From Polynucleobacter sp. MWH-CaK5 (lineage in GTDB: Bacteria; Pseudomonadota; Gammaproteobacteria; Burkholderiales; Burkholderiaceae), in contig NZ_CP061299.1 of NCBI RefSeq assembly GCF_018687615.1, forward strand, positions 851,009-915,008: 64,000 nucleotides of DNA, written 5' to 3'. This document shows positions 1 to 8,398 of the stretch, piece by piece. The position numbers were made by a program, and so were the translations under genes. The notes beneath the pieces were generated by a model. That model was not told the origin of the DNA, searched no databases, and worked only from the letters and a program-made list of their open reading frames with translations. Each line of letters starts with the position of its first letter. The first letter of the stretch is position 1.

Positions 1-1
1 T

Positions 2-265
2 GTTTTGATTCTTGAAGCTTTGGCTCAAACGGCAGCATTGCTCACATTTGGACAAGATTCAGTGGATGACTCAGTTTATTTCTTTGTTGGCATTGATAAT
101 GCACGCTTCAAGAGACCAGTGACACCAGGTGATCAATTGATTTTGAATGCATCGATTGAAAGATTCAAAGGCGGTATTTGGAAATTTAAAACATTTGCCA
201 CCGTCAATGATGTAGTGGTGACTGAAGCTGATTTGATGTGCACTATTCGTAAAAAGGAAGCCTAA
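2..265 (+). CDS. fabZ: 3-hydroxyacyl-ACP dehydratase FabZ, C-terminal part
   Basis: Partial gene; the reading frame is already open at the window start. The remaining 87 residues match the second half of FabZ, the hot-dog-fold dehydratase that removes water from 3-hydroxyacyl-ACP in fatty acid elongation. The fragment opens with V-L-I-L-E-A-L-A-Q, the helix that carries the catalytic Glu (codon 14-16); the catalytic His lies upstream, outside the window. Later the R-F-K-R-P-V-x-P-G-D-Q-L strand motif is visible. The stop is one base before the lpxA start, the usual fabZ-lpxA arrangement in which both enzymes draw on the 3-hydroxyacyl-ACP pool. The family assignment is secure. Confidence 0.93.
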   Translation, partial: VLILEALAQTAALLTFGQDSVDDSVYFFVGIDNARFKRPVTPGDQLILNASIERFKGGIWKFKTFATVNDVVVTEADLMCTIRKKEA

Positions 266-266
266 G

Positions 267-1067
267 ATGGCTTTGATTCACCCTAGCGCAATCATCGATC
301 CAAAAGCAGAAATTGCTGAGGATGTTGAGATTGGTCCTTATGCCGTGATTGGTCCGAATGTCACCATTGGGCGCAAAACACAAATTGGTGCTCATACAGT
401 TGTTGAAGGGCACACAACCATTGGTGTTGAAAATAGAATTGGTCACTTTGCATCTGTGGGTGGGGCACCTCAGGATATGAAATACCGTGGTGAACCAACC
501 AAGTTAGTGATTGGTGATCGTAATTTAATTCGTGAATTCACAACTTTACACACTGGCACCATCCAAGATCAAGGCATCACCAAAATTGGTAATGACAATT
601 GGATCATGGCTTATGTGCATATTGCTCATGACTGCGTGGTTGGAAATAACACAATCTTTTCAAATAATGCACAAATTGCTGGTCACGTTCATGTTGATGA
701 TTGGGCTATCTTGGGTGGTATGTGCGGGGTTCATCAATTTGTTCGTATTGGTGAGCATTCAATGATTGGTGGTGCTTCCAAGTTAGTCCAAGATTTGCCA
801 CCGTACGTGATTGCTTCAGGCGCTGTTGCTGAACCTCATGGTTTGAATGCCGAAGGTTTGAAGCGTCGCGGATTTAGTCCTGAGGCTATCACTGCTTTAA
901 GACAAGCGTATAAGCTACTATACAAACAAAATCTGAGTTTTGAAGAAGCTAAAAAAGCCATTGCAGACTTGGCTGCGGAAAAGCAAGCAACTGAAGCAGA
1001 GACTGCAGAGAAACTAAGAATATTCCATGACTTTATCGCCGCTTCACAGCGCGGCATTGCCCGCTAA
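267..1067 (+). CDS. lpxA: UDP-N-acetylglucosamine O-acyltransferase LpxA
   Basis: First step of lipid A synthesis: transfer of a 3-hydroxyacyl chain from ACP to UDP-GlcNAc in the cytoplasm. The 266-residue length equals the family norm. Residues 1-185 are left-handed beta-helix hexapeptide repeats (I-G-P-Y-A-V, I-G-A-H-T-V and similar). The motif H-I-A-H-D-C places the catalytic His at 121, and D-D-W-A-I-L-G-G-M-C-G-V-H-Q-F follows as in E. coli. The C-terminal 75 residues form the usual helical domain. The ATG is one base after fabZ, with AAGGAAG just upstream as ribosome site. The 3' end overlaps the proposed lpxB start. Confidence 0.97.
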   Translation: MALIHPSAIIDPKAEIAEDVEIGPYAVIGPNVTIGRKTQIGAHTVVEGHTTIGVENRIGHFASVGGAPQDMKYRGEPTKLVIGDRNLIREFTTLHTGTIQDQGITKIGNDNWIMAYVHIAHDCVVGNNTIFSNNAQIAGHVHVDDWAILGGMCGVHQFVRIGEHSMIGGASKLVQDLPPYVIASGAVAEPHGLNAEGLKRRGFSPEAITALRQAYKLLYKQNLSFEEAKKAIADLAAEKQATEAETAEKLRIFHDFIAASQRGIAR

Positions 1068-2235
1068 TCATTTGACAGAAAACGCATATCTAGCATGTGT
1101 GGCTGGAGAGCCATCGGGGGATATGCTTGCTGCAAGTGTTCTGCAAGCAATCCAAGAGTCTTCTGATCTAGCAGGCCTTAAGACCCGCGGCATTGGCGGA
1201 CCAAAAATGGTGGCAACTGGTTTTGAAGCCCTGTGGCCGATGGAGACTTTGGCTGTACGTGGCTACGTTGAAGCCATCAAGCAATTGCCCGCCATTCTTT
1301 CAGTCAGAAATGCTTTGATCAAAGAATTAAGCTTGCATCCACCCAAAGCATTTTTGGGCATTGATGCACCAGACTTTAATTTGGGTGTTGAAAAGAAACT
1401 CAAAGCTGCAGGCATTCCAACGATTCATTTCATCAGCCCGTCTATTTGGGCATGGCGTGGTGGGCGCATCAAAGGCATCAAAGAGTCTGTGGATCACATG
1501 CTGTGCATCTTTCCATTTGAAACAGCTATTTATGAAAAGGCTGGCATCAATGCGACTTATGTAGGCCATCCATTGGCTTCGAGTATTCCGATGGTGCCTG
1601 ATTCAGCGGGCGCTAAAGCAAAATTAAAGATTCAAACAGGCAATGCTTTGGTGGCAGTTTTACCAGGCAGTCGTCAGTCAGAGATTAATTTGATTGGCCC
1701 TGGATTTTTTGACGCCATTGCTCAGATGTTTATTCAATATAAGCAGGGTATTGAATTCGTTGTTCCAGTGGCTACCCCAGCTTTAAAGCCAGCCATCCAG
1801 GCCATGGTAGATAAGCTCTTGCAACAACACCCAAATATCACTTTGCATTTGTTGGATGGTCAGGCCAGCTTGGCATTAGAAGCTGCTGATGTTGTTTTAA
1901 TTGCCAGTGGTACTGCAACTCTAGAGGCAGCTCTTTGGAAAAAGCCTATGGTGATTTCTTATAAGGTTCCAGCTATCACTGCATGGATCATGAAGCGTCA
2001 GGCTTATTTACCTTATGTGGGATTGCCGAATATCTTGGCACAAGAATTTATTGTTCCAGAGCTATTGCAAGAAGCAGCTACGCCACAAGCTTTAGCAACA
2101 GCCACCTTGAATTGGCTTGATAAGCCACAAGAAGCGACTCGTTTAAAAGAACGTTTTACTGAGATGCATCAATCTTTGCTCATGCCAACAGGGACCTTGG
2201 TAGCCAAGGTCATAGCGGAAGTCATCAATGACTGA
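1027..2235 (+). CDS. lpxB: Lipid-A-disaccharide synthase LpxB
   Basis: Condenses UDP-2,3-diacylglucosamine with lipid X to form the lipid A disaccharide at the inner membrane (GT19 family). Visible motifs are V-A-G-E-P-S-G-D near residue 25, P-S-I-W-A-W-R, and L-P-G-S-R-Q-S-E-I in the nucleotide-binding half. The length of 402 residues is slightly long because the chosen ATG overlaps lpxA by 41 bases. A TTG at 1072, just after the lpxA stop, would give a protein starting L-T-E-N-A-Y and is a real alternative; neither has a strong ribosome site. The gene continues the fabZ-lpxA operon and overlaps rnhB by 8 bases. Confidence 0.95.
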   Translation: MTLSPLHSAALPANHLTENAYLACVAGEPSGDMLAASVLQAIQESSDLAGLKTRGIGGPKMVATGFEALWPMETLAVRGYVEAIKQLPAILSVRNALIKELSLHPPKAFLGIDAPDFNLGVEKKLKAAGIPTIHFISPSIWAWRGGRIKGIKESVDHMLCIFPFETAIYEKAGINATYVGHPLASSIPMVPDSAGAKAKLKIQTGNALVAVLPGSRQSEINLIGPGFFDAIAQMFIQYKQGIEFVVPVATPALKPAIQAMVDKLLQQHPNITLHLLDGQASLALEAADVVLIASGTATLEAALWKKPMVISYKVPAITAWIMKRQAYLPYVGLPNILAQEFIVPELLQEAATPQALATATLNWLDKPQEATRLKERFTEMHQSLLMPTGTLVAKVIAEVIND

Positions 2236-2866
2236 TTGGAACGCACCCAACCCGCTCTATGAGTGGACGTGTGGGGTTGATGAAGCAGGGCGCGGACCTT
2301 TGGCTGGTTCTGTGGTTGCAGCAGCAGTCGTGCTTGATCCTGCCAAACCAATCGCTGGATTAAAAGATTCAAAAAAGCTCACTGCCAAAGTTCGCGATGA
2401 GTTGTACGACATCATCATCAGAGATTCAAAAGCCTGGTGCATCGCAGAAGCCAGTGCTGTAGAAATCGATTCGATCAATATCTTGCAAGCCACGATGCTG
2501 GCCATGAAGCGCGCCATTCAAGGTCTGGAAAAAACATTGGGGCGTTTACCAGATCGTGCCTTGATTGATGGCAACCGCTGCCCAAAAGTGAATATTTCAA
2601 TGGAAGCGATTGTTAAGGGTGATACCAAAGTGGCAGCTATTTCAGCAGCATCGATTTTGGCCAAGGTCACCAGAGATCGAGACATGCAAGCCTTGCATGA
2701 TGCTTATCCTGTCTATGGCTTTAATCAGCACATGGGATATCCAACACCAGTCCATCTTGAGTCTTTAAAACTTCATGGGCCATGCCCACAGCATCGCAAA
2801 ACATTTGGTCCAGTCAGATTGGTGATTGAAACCAAAGGCAACTTAGGGGAAACTAAGCTCCTATGA
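2228..2866 (+). CDS. rnhB: Ribonuclease HII
   Basis: Cleaves RNA in RNA-DNA hybrids and at single ribonucleotides misincorporated into DNA. D-E-A-G-R-G-P-L-A-G at residues 18-27 carries the first two catalytic carboxylates, and A-L-I-D-G-N the third at about D114. A-I-S-A-A-S-I-L-A-K-V-T-R-D-R-D is the fourth conserved block. At 212 residues it is of normal family length. GGAAG seven bases before the ATG is a good ribosome site. It overlaps both neighbours (8 bases with lpxB, 4 bases ATGA with the methyltransferase), so it is almost certainly translated within the lpx operon. Confidence 0.96.
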   Translation: MTDWNAPNPLYEWTCGVDEAGRGPLAGSVVAAAVVLDPAKPIAGLKDSKKLTAKVRDELYDIIIRDSKAWCIAEASAVEIDSINILQATMLAMKRAIQGLEKTLGRLPDRALIDGNRCPKVNISMEAIVKGDTKVAAISAASILAKVTRDRDMQALHDAYPVYGFNQHMGYPTPVHLESLKLHGPCPQHRKTFGPVRLVIETKGNLGETKLL

Positions 2867-3681
2867 AAGATGCTAAATATTTAAGCTCAGCAGACAATCC
2901 TTTGATCAAGAGACTAAAAGTCTTGCTTGAGGGTGGAGCCAAAGCCAACAAAACCAGACAAGATCTGGGTCTCGCCGTTTTAGAGGGTGTTCATTTAGCC
3001 CAAGCATGGTTGGCCTCTGAGGATTTAGTAGAGTTGTTCACGACTGAATCAGGGCTTGCGCAGGCAGAAATTGCTGCTGTCATTGATATGCAGTTGGCGG
3101 TAGTGCCAAATACAGATCTTTATATCCTAGATGATGCTTTATGGAGAAAAATCTCTGACTTAGAAAATGGCCCGCCGATCATGGCATGCGTCAGAATTCC
3201 TAAACATGACTTCCCTGTAAAGCAAAGTGATGACGTTTTAATTTTGGATGGCGTTCAAGATGCCGGTAATGTTGGCTCTATGATGAGAACTGCAGCTGCT
3301 GCAGGATTAAGCTATGTGGTCTGTTTGAAAGGTACTGCACAAGCTTGGTCACCAAAAGTCTTAAGGGCTGCAATGGGAGCTCATCGGCATTTAAAGATTT
3401 TTGAAGCTTGGTCTTTGAACATGGTGCGCGAGAAAATTAAGCTACCTTTGATAGCAACAAGCCTAATGTCAGATCAAGATCTCTATGACTTAGGAGATGA
3501 TTTACTTGATCCTCATGCCTGGGTTTTTGGTAATGAGGGTGGTGGGGTTGACCCAGAGCTCTTGGCCATCTCGCGATCCGTATTAATTCCTCAAGACCCT
3601 TGCATTGAGTCTCTCAATGTCGGAGCTGCTGCCGCTATCTGTTTATTTGAGATGCGCAGAGTGCGTCGGGAAGTCAAGTAA
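2863..3681 (+). CDS. TrmH/SpoU-family RNA 2'-O-methyltransferase
   Basis: SPOUT-class S-adenosylmethionine-dependent methyltransferase expected to modify a ribose 2'-OH in rRNA or tRNA. The three SPOUT motifs are present: D-G-V-Q-D-A-G-N-V-G-S-M-M-R-T, V-F-G-N-E-G-G-G-V, and I-E-S-L-N-V-G-A-A-A-A-I near the C-terminus. The first 90 residues look like the SpoU substrate-binding domain (N-P-L-I-K-R-L ... E-G-V-H-L). The 272-residue length fits the two-domain RlmB-like or TsnR-like subgroup. The ATG overlaps the rnhB stop, making it the last gene of the lpx operon. The exact RNA target cannot be told from sequence. Confidence 0.9.
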   Translation: MKDAKYLSSADNPLIKRLKVLLEGGAKANKTRQDLGLAVLEGVHLAQAWLASEDLVELFTTESGLAQAEIAAVIDMQLAVVPNTDLYILDDALWRKISDLENGPPIMACVRIPKHDFPVKQSDDVLILDGVQDAGNVGSMMRTAAAAGLSYVVCLKGTAQAWSPKVLRAAMGAHRHLKIFEAWSLNMVREKIKLPLIATSLMSDQDLYDLGDDLLDPHAWVFGNEGGGVDPELLAISRSVLIPQDPCIESLNVGAAAAICLFEMRRVRREVK

Positions 3682-3696
3682 GCAGCTCACCGACTG

Positions 3697-3718
3697 GCAA
3701 TTACTTTTTAGTAATTGC
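3697..3718. terminator. Hairpin between convergent genes
   Basis: A perfect 9-bp stem with a TTTT loop (GCAATTACT ... AGTAATTGC) sits between the methyltransferase stop and the ppsR stop codon, which lies inside it. There is no long T run on either side, so termination efficiency is uncertain; the position between two convergent genes is the main argument. Confidence 0.4.
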
Positions 3719-4532
3719 TTCGATCCGGATTAATCTCTTGCAAGATCGTTGTTGCAATTTCTTCAATAGATTTATTGGTGGTAGATAGCCAAGGAATTGC
3801 TTGCTTGCGCATCATGGCTTCAGCAGCGCTGACTTCATACCGACAATTCTCAATTTTTGCGTAATTACTACCAGGTCTGCGCTCATTTCTGATTTCAGAT
3901 AGACGCATGGGATCAATCGTTAACCCAAATATCTTTTTACGAAACGGTATTAAATCAGGTGGCATCTGATTTCTTTCAAAATCATCTGGTATCAATGGAT
4001 AGTTGGCTGATTTAAGCCCGTATTGCATTGCCAGGTAGAGGCTGGTCGGGGTTTTTCCACTGCGTGATACTCCCACCAAAATAACATCTGCGTCCGCCAA
4101 ATTCTGATTGGATTGGCCATCATCATGTGCCAAAGAAAAGTTAATGGCTTCGATCCTGTTTTTATAGGATTCAGTATCTGCATTGTTATGAAAGCGACCA
4201 ATTGCATGGGTTGACTTAACTCCAAGAGCTTGCTCAAGTGGCACGATAAAAGTTTGGAACATGTCCATCATCACGCAATTGGCTTCTGAAACAATTGCAT
4301 TTACTTCTGAGTCAACCAATGTTGTAAAAACAATCGGTTGAAGACCAGAGGATTTGGCGTAATCATTGATTTCTCGAACAGCTTGATGCGCTTTATCAAC
4401 AGTATTAATAAAAGGCATTCTGACTTGCCTGAATGGCAACTCAAACTGCGCCAAAATTGATTGGCTAAATGTCTCGGCAGTGATGCCCGTGCCGTCTGAA
4501 ACGATGAAAACAATGCGTGGTTTTGAGCTCAT
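3708..4532 (-). CDS. ppsR: PEP synthase regulatory protein (kinase/phosphorylase)
   Basis: DUF299/PSRP family: a bifunctional enzyme that inactivates PEP synthase by ADP-dependent phosphorylation of a Thr near the catalytic His and reactivates it by phosphate-dependent dephosphorylation. I start it at the ATG at 4532, giving 274 residues beginning M-S-S-K-P-R-I-V-F-I-V-S-D-G-T-G, the conserved family N-terminus; a longer frame upstream has no such conservation. The P-loop G-V-S-R-S-G-K-T lies at residues 154-161. It is transcribed divergently from ppsA, its substrate, across a 117-bp gap. The ribosome site is weak. Confidence 0.95.
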   Translation of the reverse strand: MSSKPRIVFIVSDGTGITAETFSQSILAQFELPFRQVRMPFINTVDKAHQAVREINDYAKSSGLQPIVFTTLVDSEVNAIVSEANCVMMDMFQTFIVPLEQALGVKSTHAIGRFHNNADTESYKNRIEAINFSLAHDDGQSNQNLADADVILVGVSRSGKTPTSLYLAMQYGLKSANYPLIPDDFERNQMPPDLIPFRKKIFGLTIDPMRLSEIRNERRPGSNYAKIENCRYEVSAAEAMMRKQAIPWLSTTNKSIEEIATTILQEINPDRSNY

Positions 4533-4538
4533 ATTTTT

Positions 4539-4568
4539 TTGAAGATAATAATGTTCAAAGGATACAAT
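4539..4568 (+). promoter_or_regulatory. Candidate sigma70 promoter of ppsA
   Basis: TTGAAG at 4539-4544 and TACAAT at 4563-4568 are separated by 18 bases, which would start transcription near 4575 and leave a leader of about 75 bases before ppsA. A 6-bp inverted repeat (GTTCAA at 4553, TTGAAC at 4576) straddles the -10 element and could be an operator. This is pattern matching only. Confidence 0.45.
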
Positions 4569-4649
4569 ATAACTATTGAACTTGCGGCAGGTTTTGTTCT
4601 GTCCATCCGCCGCTTGCACGACCGGTTTCCCATTACTAAGAGAGTTGTT

Positions 4650-7031
4650 ATGTCCAATCCAAACCATGCAAATGCATACGTTTTACCCTTTGAGGACCTG
4701 CGCATGTCTGACGTTGAGTCAGTCGGCGGTAAGAATGCCTCATTAGGCGAGATGATTTCTCAGCTCAACGCCTCTGGCGTTCGAGTTCCAACAGGTTTTG
4801 CAACCACCGCTTTGGCCTTCAGAGATTTTCTTGTCTATAACAAACTGACTGAACGCATCAATGATCGTTTAGATAAATTGAATGTGGATGATGTTAAAGA
4901 GTTGGCAATTGCTGGCGCTGAAATTCGTTCATGGGTCGAAGAGGCTCCTTTTCAAGAACGTCTAGAACAAGAAATTCGTCAAGCTTTCAAAACTTTGGAT
5001 GCTGATGGCAAAGGTTCTTTTGCGGTTCGTTCTTCAGCAACAGCTGAAGATTTGCCAGACGCTTCTTTTGCTGGACAACAAGAGTCATTTTTAAACGTTG
5101 TTGGTATTGAAGATGTTTTGCATCGCATTCGTGAAGTATTTGCATCCTTGTACAACGATCGCGCAATTTCTTATCGTGTTCACAAGGGCTTTGCTCACGC
5201 TGAGGTTGCTTTATCAGCTGGCATTCAGCGCATGGTTCGCTCTGACAAGGCATCGTCTGGAGTGATGTTCACTTTGGATACTGAATCAGGCTTCCAAGAC
5301 GCTGTGTTCATCACATCTAGTTACGGTTTGGGTGAAACAGTGGTACAGGGCGCAGTGAACCCTGATGAGTTCTACGTATTCAAACCTACTTTGGCTGCTG
5401 GTAAATACGCCGTTATTCGCCGCAGTTTGGGTTCTAAATTAATTCAGATGCAATTCACAGCTCCTGGTGAGCCAGGTCGCGTGAAAACTGTGGATGTTCC
5501 ACTTGAGCAGCGTAATCGCTATTCGATCTCGGATGATGATGTGGCTGAGTTGGCTAAATACGCCATGATCATTGAGAAGCACTATGAGCGCCCAATGGAT
5601 ATTGAGTGGGGCAAGGATGGTATTGACGGCAAGATCTATATCTTGCAAGCACGTCCTGAGACGGTGAAGAGCCAAGCTCAAGGCAAGGTTGAAATGCGTT
5701 ACAAGCTCAAAGGTCACTCAACAGTTTTAACAACTGGTCGTGCGATTGGTCAGAAGATTGGTACAGGTACAGTGCGCGTTGTGAAAGACGCCAGTGAAAT
5801 GGATCGCGTTCAACCAGGTGACGTATTGGTTGCTGATATGACAGACCCTAACTGGGAGCCTGTGATGAAGAGAGCTGCTGCGATTGTGACAAATCGTGGC
5901 GGTCGTACTTGTCATGCTGCGATCATTGCCCGCGAATTAGGTGTTCCTGCTGTGGTTGGTTGCGCAGATGCCACCATGGTTCTCAAAGATGGTGCGGTGG
6001 TCACAGTGTCATGTGCTGAGGGTGATGAGGGCCGTATTTATGACGGTCCGATTGAAACTGAAGTGACTGAAGTTAGTCGCGGTGCCTTGCCTGAGATTCC
6101 AGTCAAAATCATGATGAACGTGGGTAACCCACAATTGGCATTTGATTTCTGCCAGATTCCTAATGGCGGCGTTGGTTTAGCTCGCTTGGAATTCATCATC
6201 AATAACAACATTGGTGTTCATCCAAAAGCCATTTTGGAATATCCAAACATTGATTTGGATTTGAAGAAGGCTGTTGAGAGCGTTGCTCGTGGCCATGCAA
6301 GCCCTAAAGCTTTCTATGTTGATAAGTTGGCTGAAGGTATTGCAACGATTGCTGCCGCCTTCTATCCAAAGCCAGTGATTGTTCGTATGTCTGACTTTAA
6401 GTCAAATGAGTACAAAAAGCTGATTGGTGGATCACGTTACGAGCCGGATGAAGAAAATCCAATGCTTGGTTTCCGTGGCGCGTCTCGCTATATCTCAGAG
6501 GATTTTGCTGAAGCGTTTGCGATGGAATGTGAAGCCATGAAGCGTGTTCGCAATGACATGGGTTTGACCAACGTTGAAATCATGATTCCATTTGTGAGAA
6601 CCGTGAAGCAAGCTGAGAAGGTGATTGGTCTTTTGGGTCAGCATGGTTTGAAGCGTGGTGAAAACGGCTTGCGCGTCATCATGATGTGTGAGATTCCATC
6701 CAATGCAATCTTGGCTGAAGAGTTCTTGGAGCACTTTGATGGCTTCTCAATTGGTTCAAATGACTTGACTCAATTGACTTTGGGCTTGGATCGTGACTCT
6801 GGCATGGAGCTTTTAGCGATTGACTTTGATGAACGTGATCCAGCTGTTGAGTTCTTGGTTGCAAGAGCCATTGAAACTTGTCGCGCCAAGGGCAAGTACA
6901 TTGGTATCTGCGGTCAAGGACCTTCAGATCATCCAGACTTTGCACAGTGGTTGATGAAGAAGGGCATTACTTCAATTTCATTGAACCCTGACAGTGTGGT
7001 TGATACTTGGACTTTGCTTGCTAAGAAATAA
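4650..7031 (+). CDS. ppsA: Phosphoenolpyruvate synthase
   Basis: Converts pyruvate and ATP to PEP, AMP and phosphate, the gluconeogenic entry step. From the ATG at 4650 the protein has 793 residues, the family norm (E. coli has 792); the frame extends upstream but those residues are not PpsA-like, and AGAGAG before this ATG is a usable ribosome site. N-terminal ATP-grasp domain with S-V-G-G-K-N-A-S-L-G-E-M; central swivelling domain with G-G-R-T-C-H-A-A-I-I-A-R-E-L (catalytic His422); C-terminal TIM-barrel PEP-binding domain with I-C-G-Q-G-P-S-D-H-P. Divergent from ppsR, whose product controls it post-translationally. Confidence 0.97.
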   Translation: MSNPNHANAYVLPFEDLRMSDVESVGGKNASLGEMISQLNASGVRVPTGFATTALAFRDFLVYNKLTERINDRLDKLNVDDVKELAIAGAEIRSWVEEAPFQERLEQEIRQAFKTLDADGKGSFAVRSSATAEDLPDASFAGQQESFLNVVGIEDVLHRIREVFASLYNDRAISYRVHKGFAHAEVALSAGIQRMVRSDKASSGVMFTLDTESGFQDAVFITSSYGLGETVVQGAVNPDEFYVFKPTLAAGKYAVIRRSLGSKLIQMQFTAPGEPGRVKTVDVPLEQRNRYSISDDDVAELAKYAMIIEKHYERPMDIEWGKDGIDGKIYILQARPETVKSQAQGKVEMRYKLKGHSTVLTTGRAIGQKIGTGTVRVVKDASEMDRVQPGDVLVADMTDPNWEPVMKRAAAIVTNRGGRTCHAAIIARELGVPAVVGCADATMVLKDGAVVTVSCAEGDEGRIYDGPIETEVTEVSRGALPEIPVKIMMNVGNPQLAFDFCQIPNGGVGLARLEFIINNNIGVHPKAILEYPNIDLDLKKAVESVARGHASPKAFYVDKLAEGIATIAAAFYPKPVIVRMSDFKSNEYKKLIGGSRYEPDEENPMLGFRGASRYISEDFAEAFAMECEAMKRVRNDMGLTNVEIMIPFVRTVKQAEKVIGLLGQHGLKRGENGLRVIMMCEIPSNAILAEEFLEHFDGFSIGSNDLTQLTLGLDRDSGMELLAIDFDERDPAVEFLVARAIETCRAKGKYIGICGQGPSDHPDFAQWLMKKGITSISLNPDSVVDTWTLLAKK

Positions 7032-7052
7032 TTAAGTCAGTTTTTGACTTAA
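7032..7052 (+). terminator. Hairpin downstream of ppsA
   Basis: A perfect 8-bp stem (TTAAGTCA, 5-base loop, TGACTTAA) begins directly after the ppsA stop. No T run follows it on the plus strand, so it may stabilise the 3' end rather than terminate. Confidence 0.35.
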
Positions 7053-7060
7053 GTTAACGC

Positions 7061-7090
7061 AAAGAAAAAAGCGGACTGTGATCAGTCCGC
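7061..7090 (-). terminator. Rho-independent terminator of smpB
   Basis: Read on the minus strand, GCGGACT, a 6-base loop and AGTCCGC form a GC-rich 7-bp stem immediately followed by TTTTTTCTTT. The smpB stop codon lies inside the loop-proximal part. This is a textbook intrinsic terminator. Confidence 0.75.
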
Positions 7091-7540
7091 GATTTTGGAG
7101 CCCGAACGCATGATTCGGGCTTTTTCTATTTGCCAATCGCGATCTTTCGTTGCATCCCGTTTATCGTGTTGCTTTTTACCTCGGCCAAGACCAATTTCAC
7201 ATTTCACCCGACCTTTGGAGAAGTGAAGGTTGACTGGGACTAAGGAGTAGCCTTTTTGCTCGACTTTACCGATGAGCTTTTTGATTTCAATGGCATTGAG
7301 CAAAAGCTTACGAGTTCTGCCTGGGTCGGCTAATACATGCGTTGAAGCTGAAATCAAAGGGCTGATATGACAACCAATGAGATAAATTTCGGCATTTCGT
7401 ATCACAACATAAGCCTCTTTGATTTGGGCGCGACCTTCCCGAATGGCTTTTACTTCCCATCCTTGTAAGACCATGCCTGCCTCAAATCGTTCTTCGATGA
7501 AATAATCGAAGAAAGCTTTTTTGTTGTCTATGATGCTCAT
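7082..7540 (-). CDS. smpB: SsrA-binding protein SmpB
   Basis: Binds tmRNA and delivers it to stalled ribosomes for trans-translation. The 152-residue length is normal. Family blocks are clear: N-K-K-A-F-F-D-Y-F-I-E-E-R-F-E-A-G at the start, L-Q-G-W-E-V-K-A-I-R-E-G-R, then a lysine/arginine-rich tail (K-K-Q-H-D-K-R-D-A-T-K-D-R-D-W) that inserts into the decoding centre. Its start codon is only 27 bases from the divergent ratA start, so its promoter must lie very close to or inside ratA. The tmRNA gene itself is not in this window. Confidence 0.97.
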   Translation of the reverse strand: MSIIDNKKAFFDYFIEERFEAGMVLQGWEVKAIREGRAQIKEAYVVIRNAEIYLIGCHISPLISASTHVLADPGRTRKLLLNAIEIKKLIGKVEQKGYSLVPVNLHFSKGRVKCEIGLGRGKKQHDKRDATKDRDWQIEKARIMRSGSKIAD

Positions 7541-7567
7541 ATATTTATATCGTTAGAATACGAGATT

Positions 7568-8005
7568 ATGGCAGACGTATTTAAGACAGTACTCATTCAG
7601 CACTCAGCAGAGAGAATGTATAACTTGGTGATTGATGTGGCCAAGTACCAAGACTTTCTTCCCTGGTGTGGTGGGGTTGAGATTTTTGAGCAAACAGAAG
7701 AAATTCTGGATGCAAAAATACACATCAAATTTAAAGGTTTGGAACAGTTTTTCCACACCCGAAATACCAATGTCAGGCCAAACTCAATTGATATGACCTT
7801 TGTGGACGGGCCCTTTAAGAAGTTTCATGGTAATTGGCGCTTTACCCCTCTAAAAGAGAATGCTTGCAAGATTGAGTTCCAACTTCATTATGAATTTGAA
7901 AGCCTTTTGCTTGAAAAGATCATTGGCCCAGTGTTTGGAATCATTGCCGGAACATTTGTGGATGGATTTGTGAAGCGTGCTGATCAAGTCTATGGAGCGC
8001 CCTGA
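7568..8005 (+). CDS. ratA: RatA / coenzyme-Q-binding COQ10-like START-domain protein
   Basis: 145-residue polyketide-cyclase/START-fold protein. The pattern Y-x-D-F-L-P-W-C-x-x-V near residues 27-38 and F-x-V-G-D-G-P-F-K-like block (V-D-G-P-F-K-K-F-H-G-N-W) are typical. The E. coli homologue was described as a ribosome-association toxin (RatA), while eukaryotic and many bacterial members bind ubiquinone; which role applies here is unknown. The stop overlaps the rnfH start by one base (TGATG), so the two are translationally coupled, the common ratA-rnfH pair. It sits next to divergent smpB, a conserved arrangement. Confidence 0.9.
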   Translation: MADVFKTVLIQHSAERMYNLVIDVAKYQDFLPWCGGVEIFEQTEEILDAKIHIKFKGLEQFFHTRNTNVRPNSIDMTFVDGPFKKFHGNWRFTPLKENACKIEFQLHYEFESLLLEKIIGPVFGIIAGTFVDGFVKRADQVYGAP

Positions 8006-8355
8006 TGCCTATTTTGGGCTTATTGCTTTGCGATAGTCGCTCAGGACAACCTGTCTTGAGCGATGTTCAGGTGACCTTTCCCCTTGATCAGCCTGTGACT
8101 GTTGGGCAAGCCCTGATTCAGCTGGGTATTGCAAGCTCACCAAAAGACCCTGAAATTGCCAGAAAAGGGTGCTTTGGGGTCTTTGGCAAACGCAAGGATT
8201 GGGACAGTCCTATTTACGAGGGTGATCGCTTGGAGCTATACAGCCCACTGCTGATTGACCCAATGGCAGCAAGGCGGAAAAAGGCTCATCAGAACCAAGA
8301 TGCCAAATTGCAAGCCAAAGCTGCAGACCGAAAAGGGCGTTTTTTGAGCAAATAA
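8005..8355 (+). CDS. rnfH: RnfH-family ubiquitin-like protein
   Basis: 116-residue member of the RnfH (RatB) family with a beta-grasp, ubiquitin-like fold. Recognisable are C-F-G-V-F-G-K-R-K, D-R-L-E-L-Y-S-P-L-L-I-D-P-M and a basic Ala/Lys-rich tail. Function is not established in the family despite the name, which comes from neighbourhood to rnf genes in some species; no rnf genes occur here. It is coupled to ratA by a one-base overlap. Its 3' end contains the probable -35 element of guaB. Confidence 0.88.
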   Translation: MPILGLLLCDSRSGQPVLSDVQVTFPLDQPVTVGQALIQLGIASSPKDPEIARKGCFGVFGKRKDWDSPIYEGDRLELYSPLLIDPMAARRKKAHQNQDAKLQAKAADRKGRFLSK

Positions 8356-8373
8356 TCATAAAACCTCTATAAT
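8344..8373 (+). promoter_or_regulatory. Probable guaB promoter
   Basis: TTGAGC (8344-8349) and a consensus TATAAT (8368-8373) with an 18-base spacer predict a transcript starting near 8380, about 20 bases before the guaB ATG. The -35 lies within the last codons of rnfH. Confidence 0.6.
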
Positions 8374-8398
8374 TCGCTTTTGCGCATAGGGGTTTTGC

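Noticed and set aside
4539..4649. N-terminal extension of ppsA of 37 residues
   Set aside because: The extra residues do not resemble PEP synthase and include the promoter and leader; the ATG at 4650 gives the normal length.
4533..4667. N-terminal extension of ppsR of 45 residues
   Set aside because: The conserved N-terminus begins at the internal ATG (4532); the extension would run into the ppsA start.
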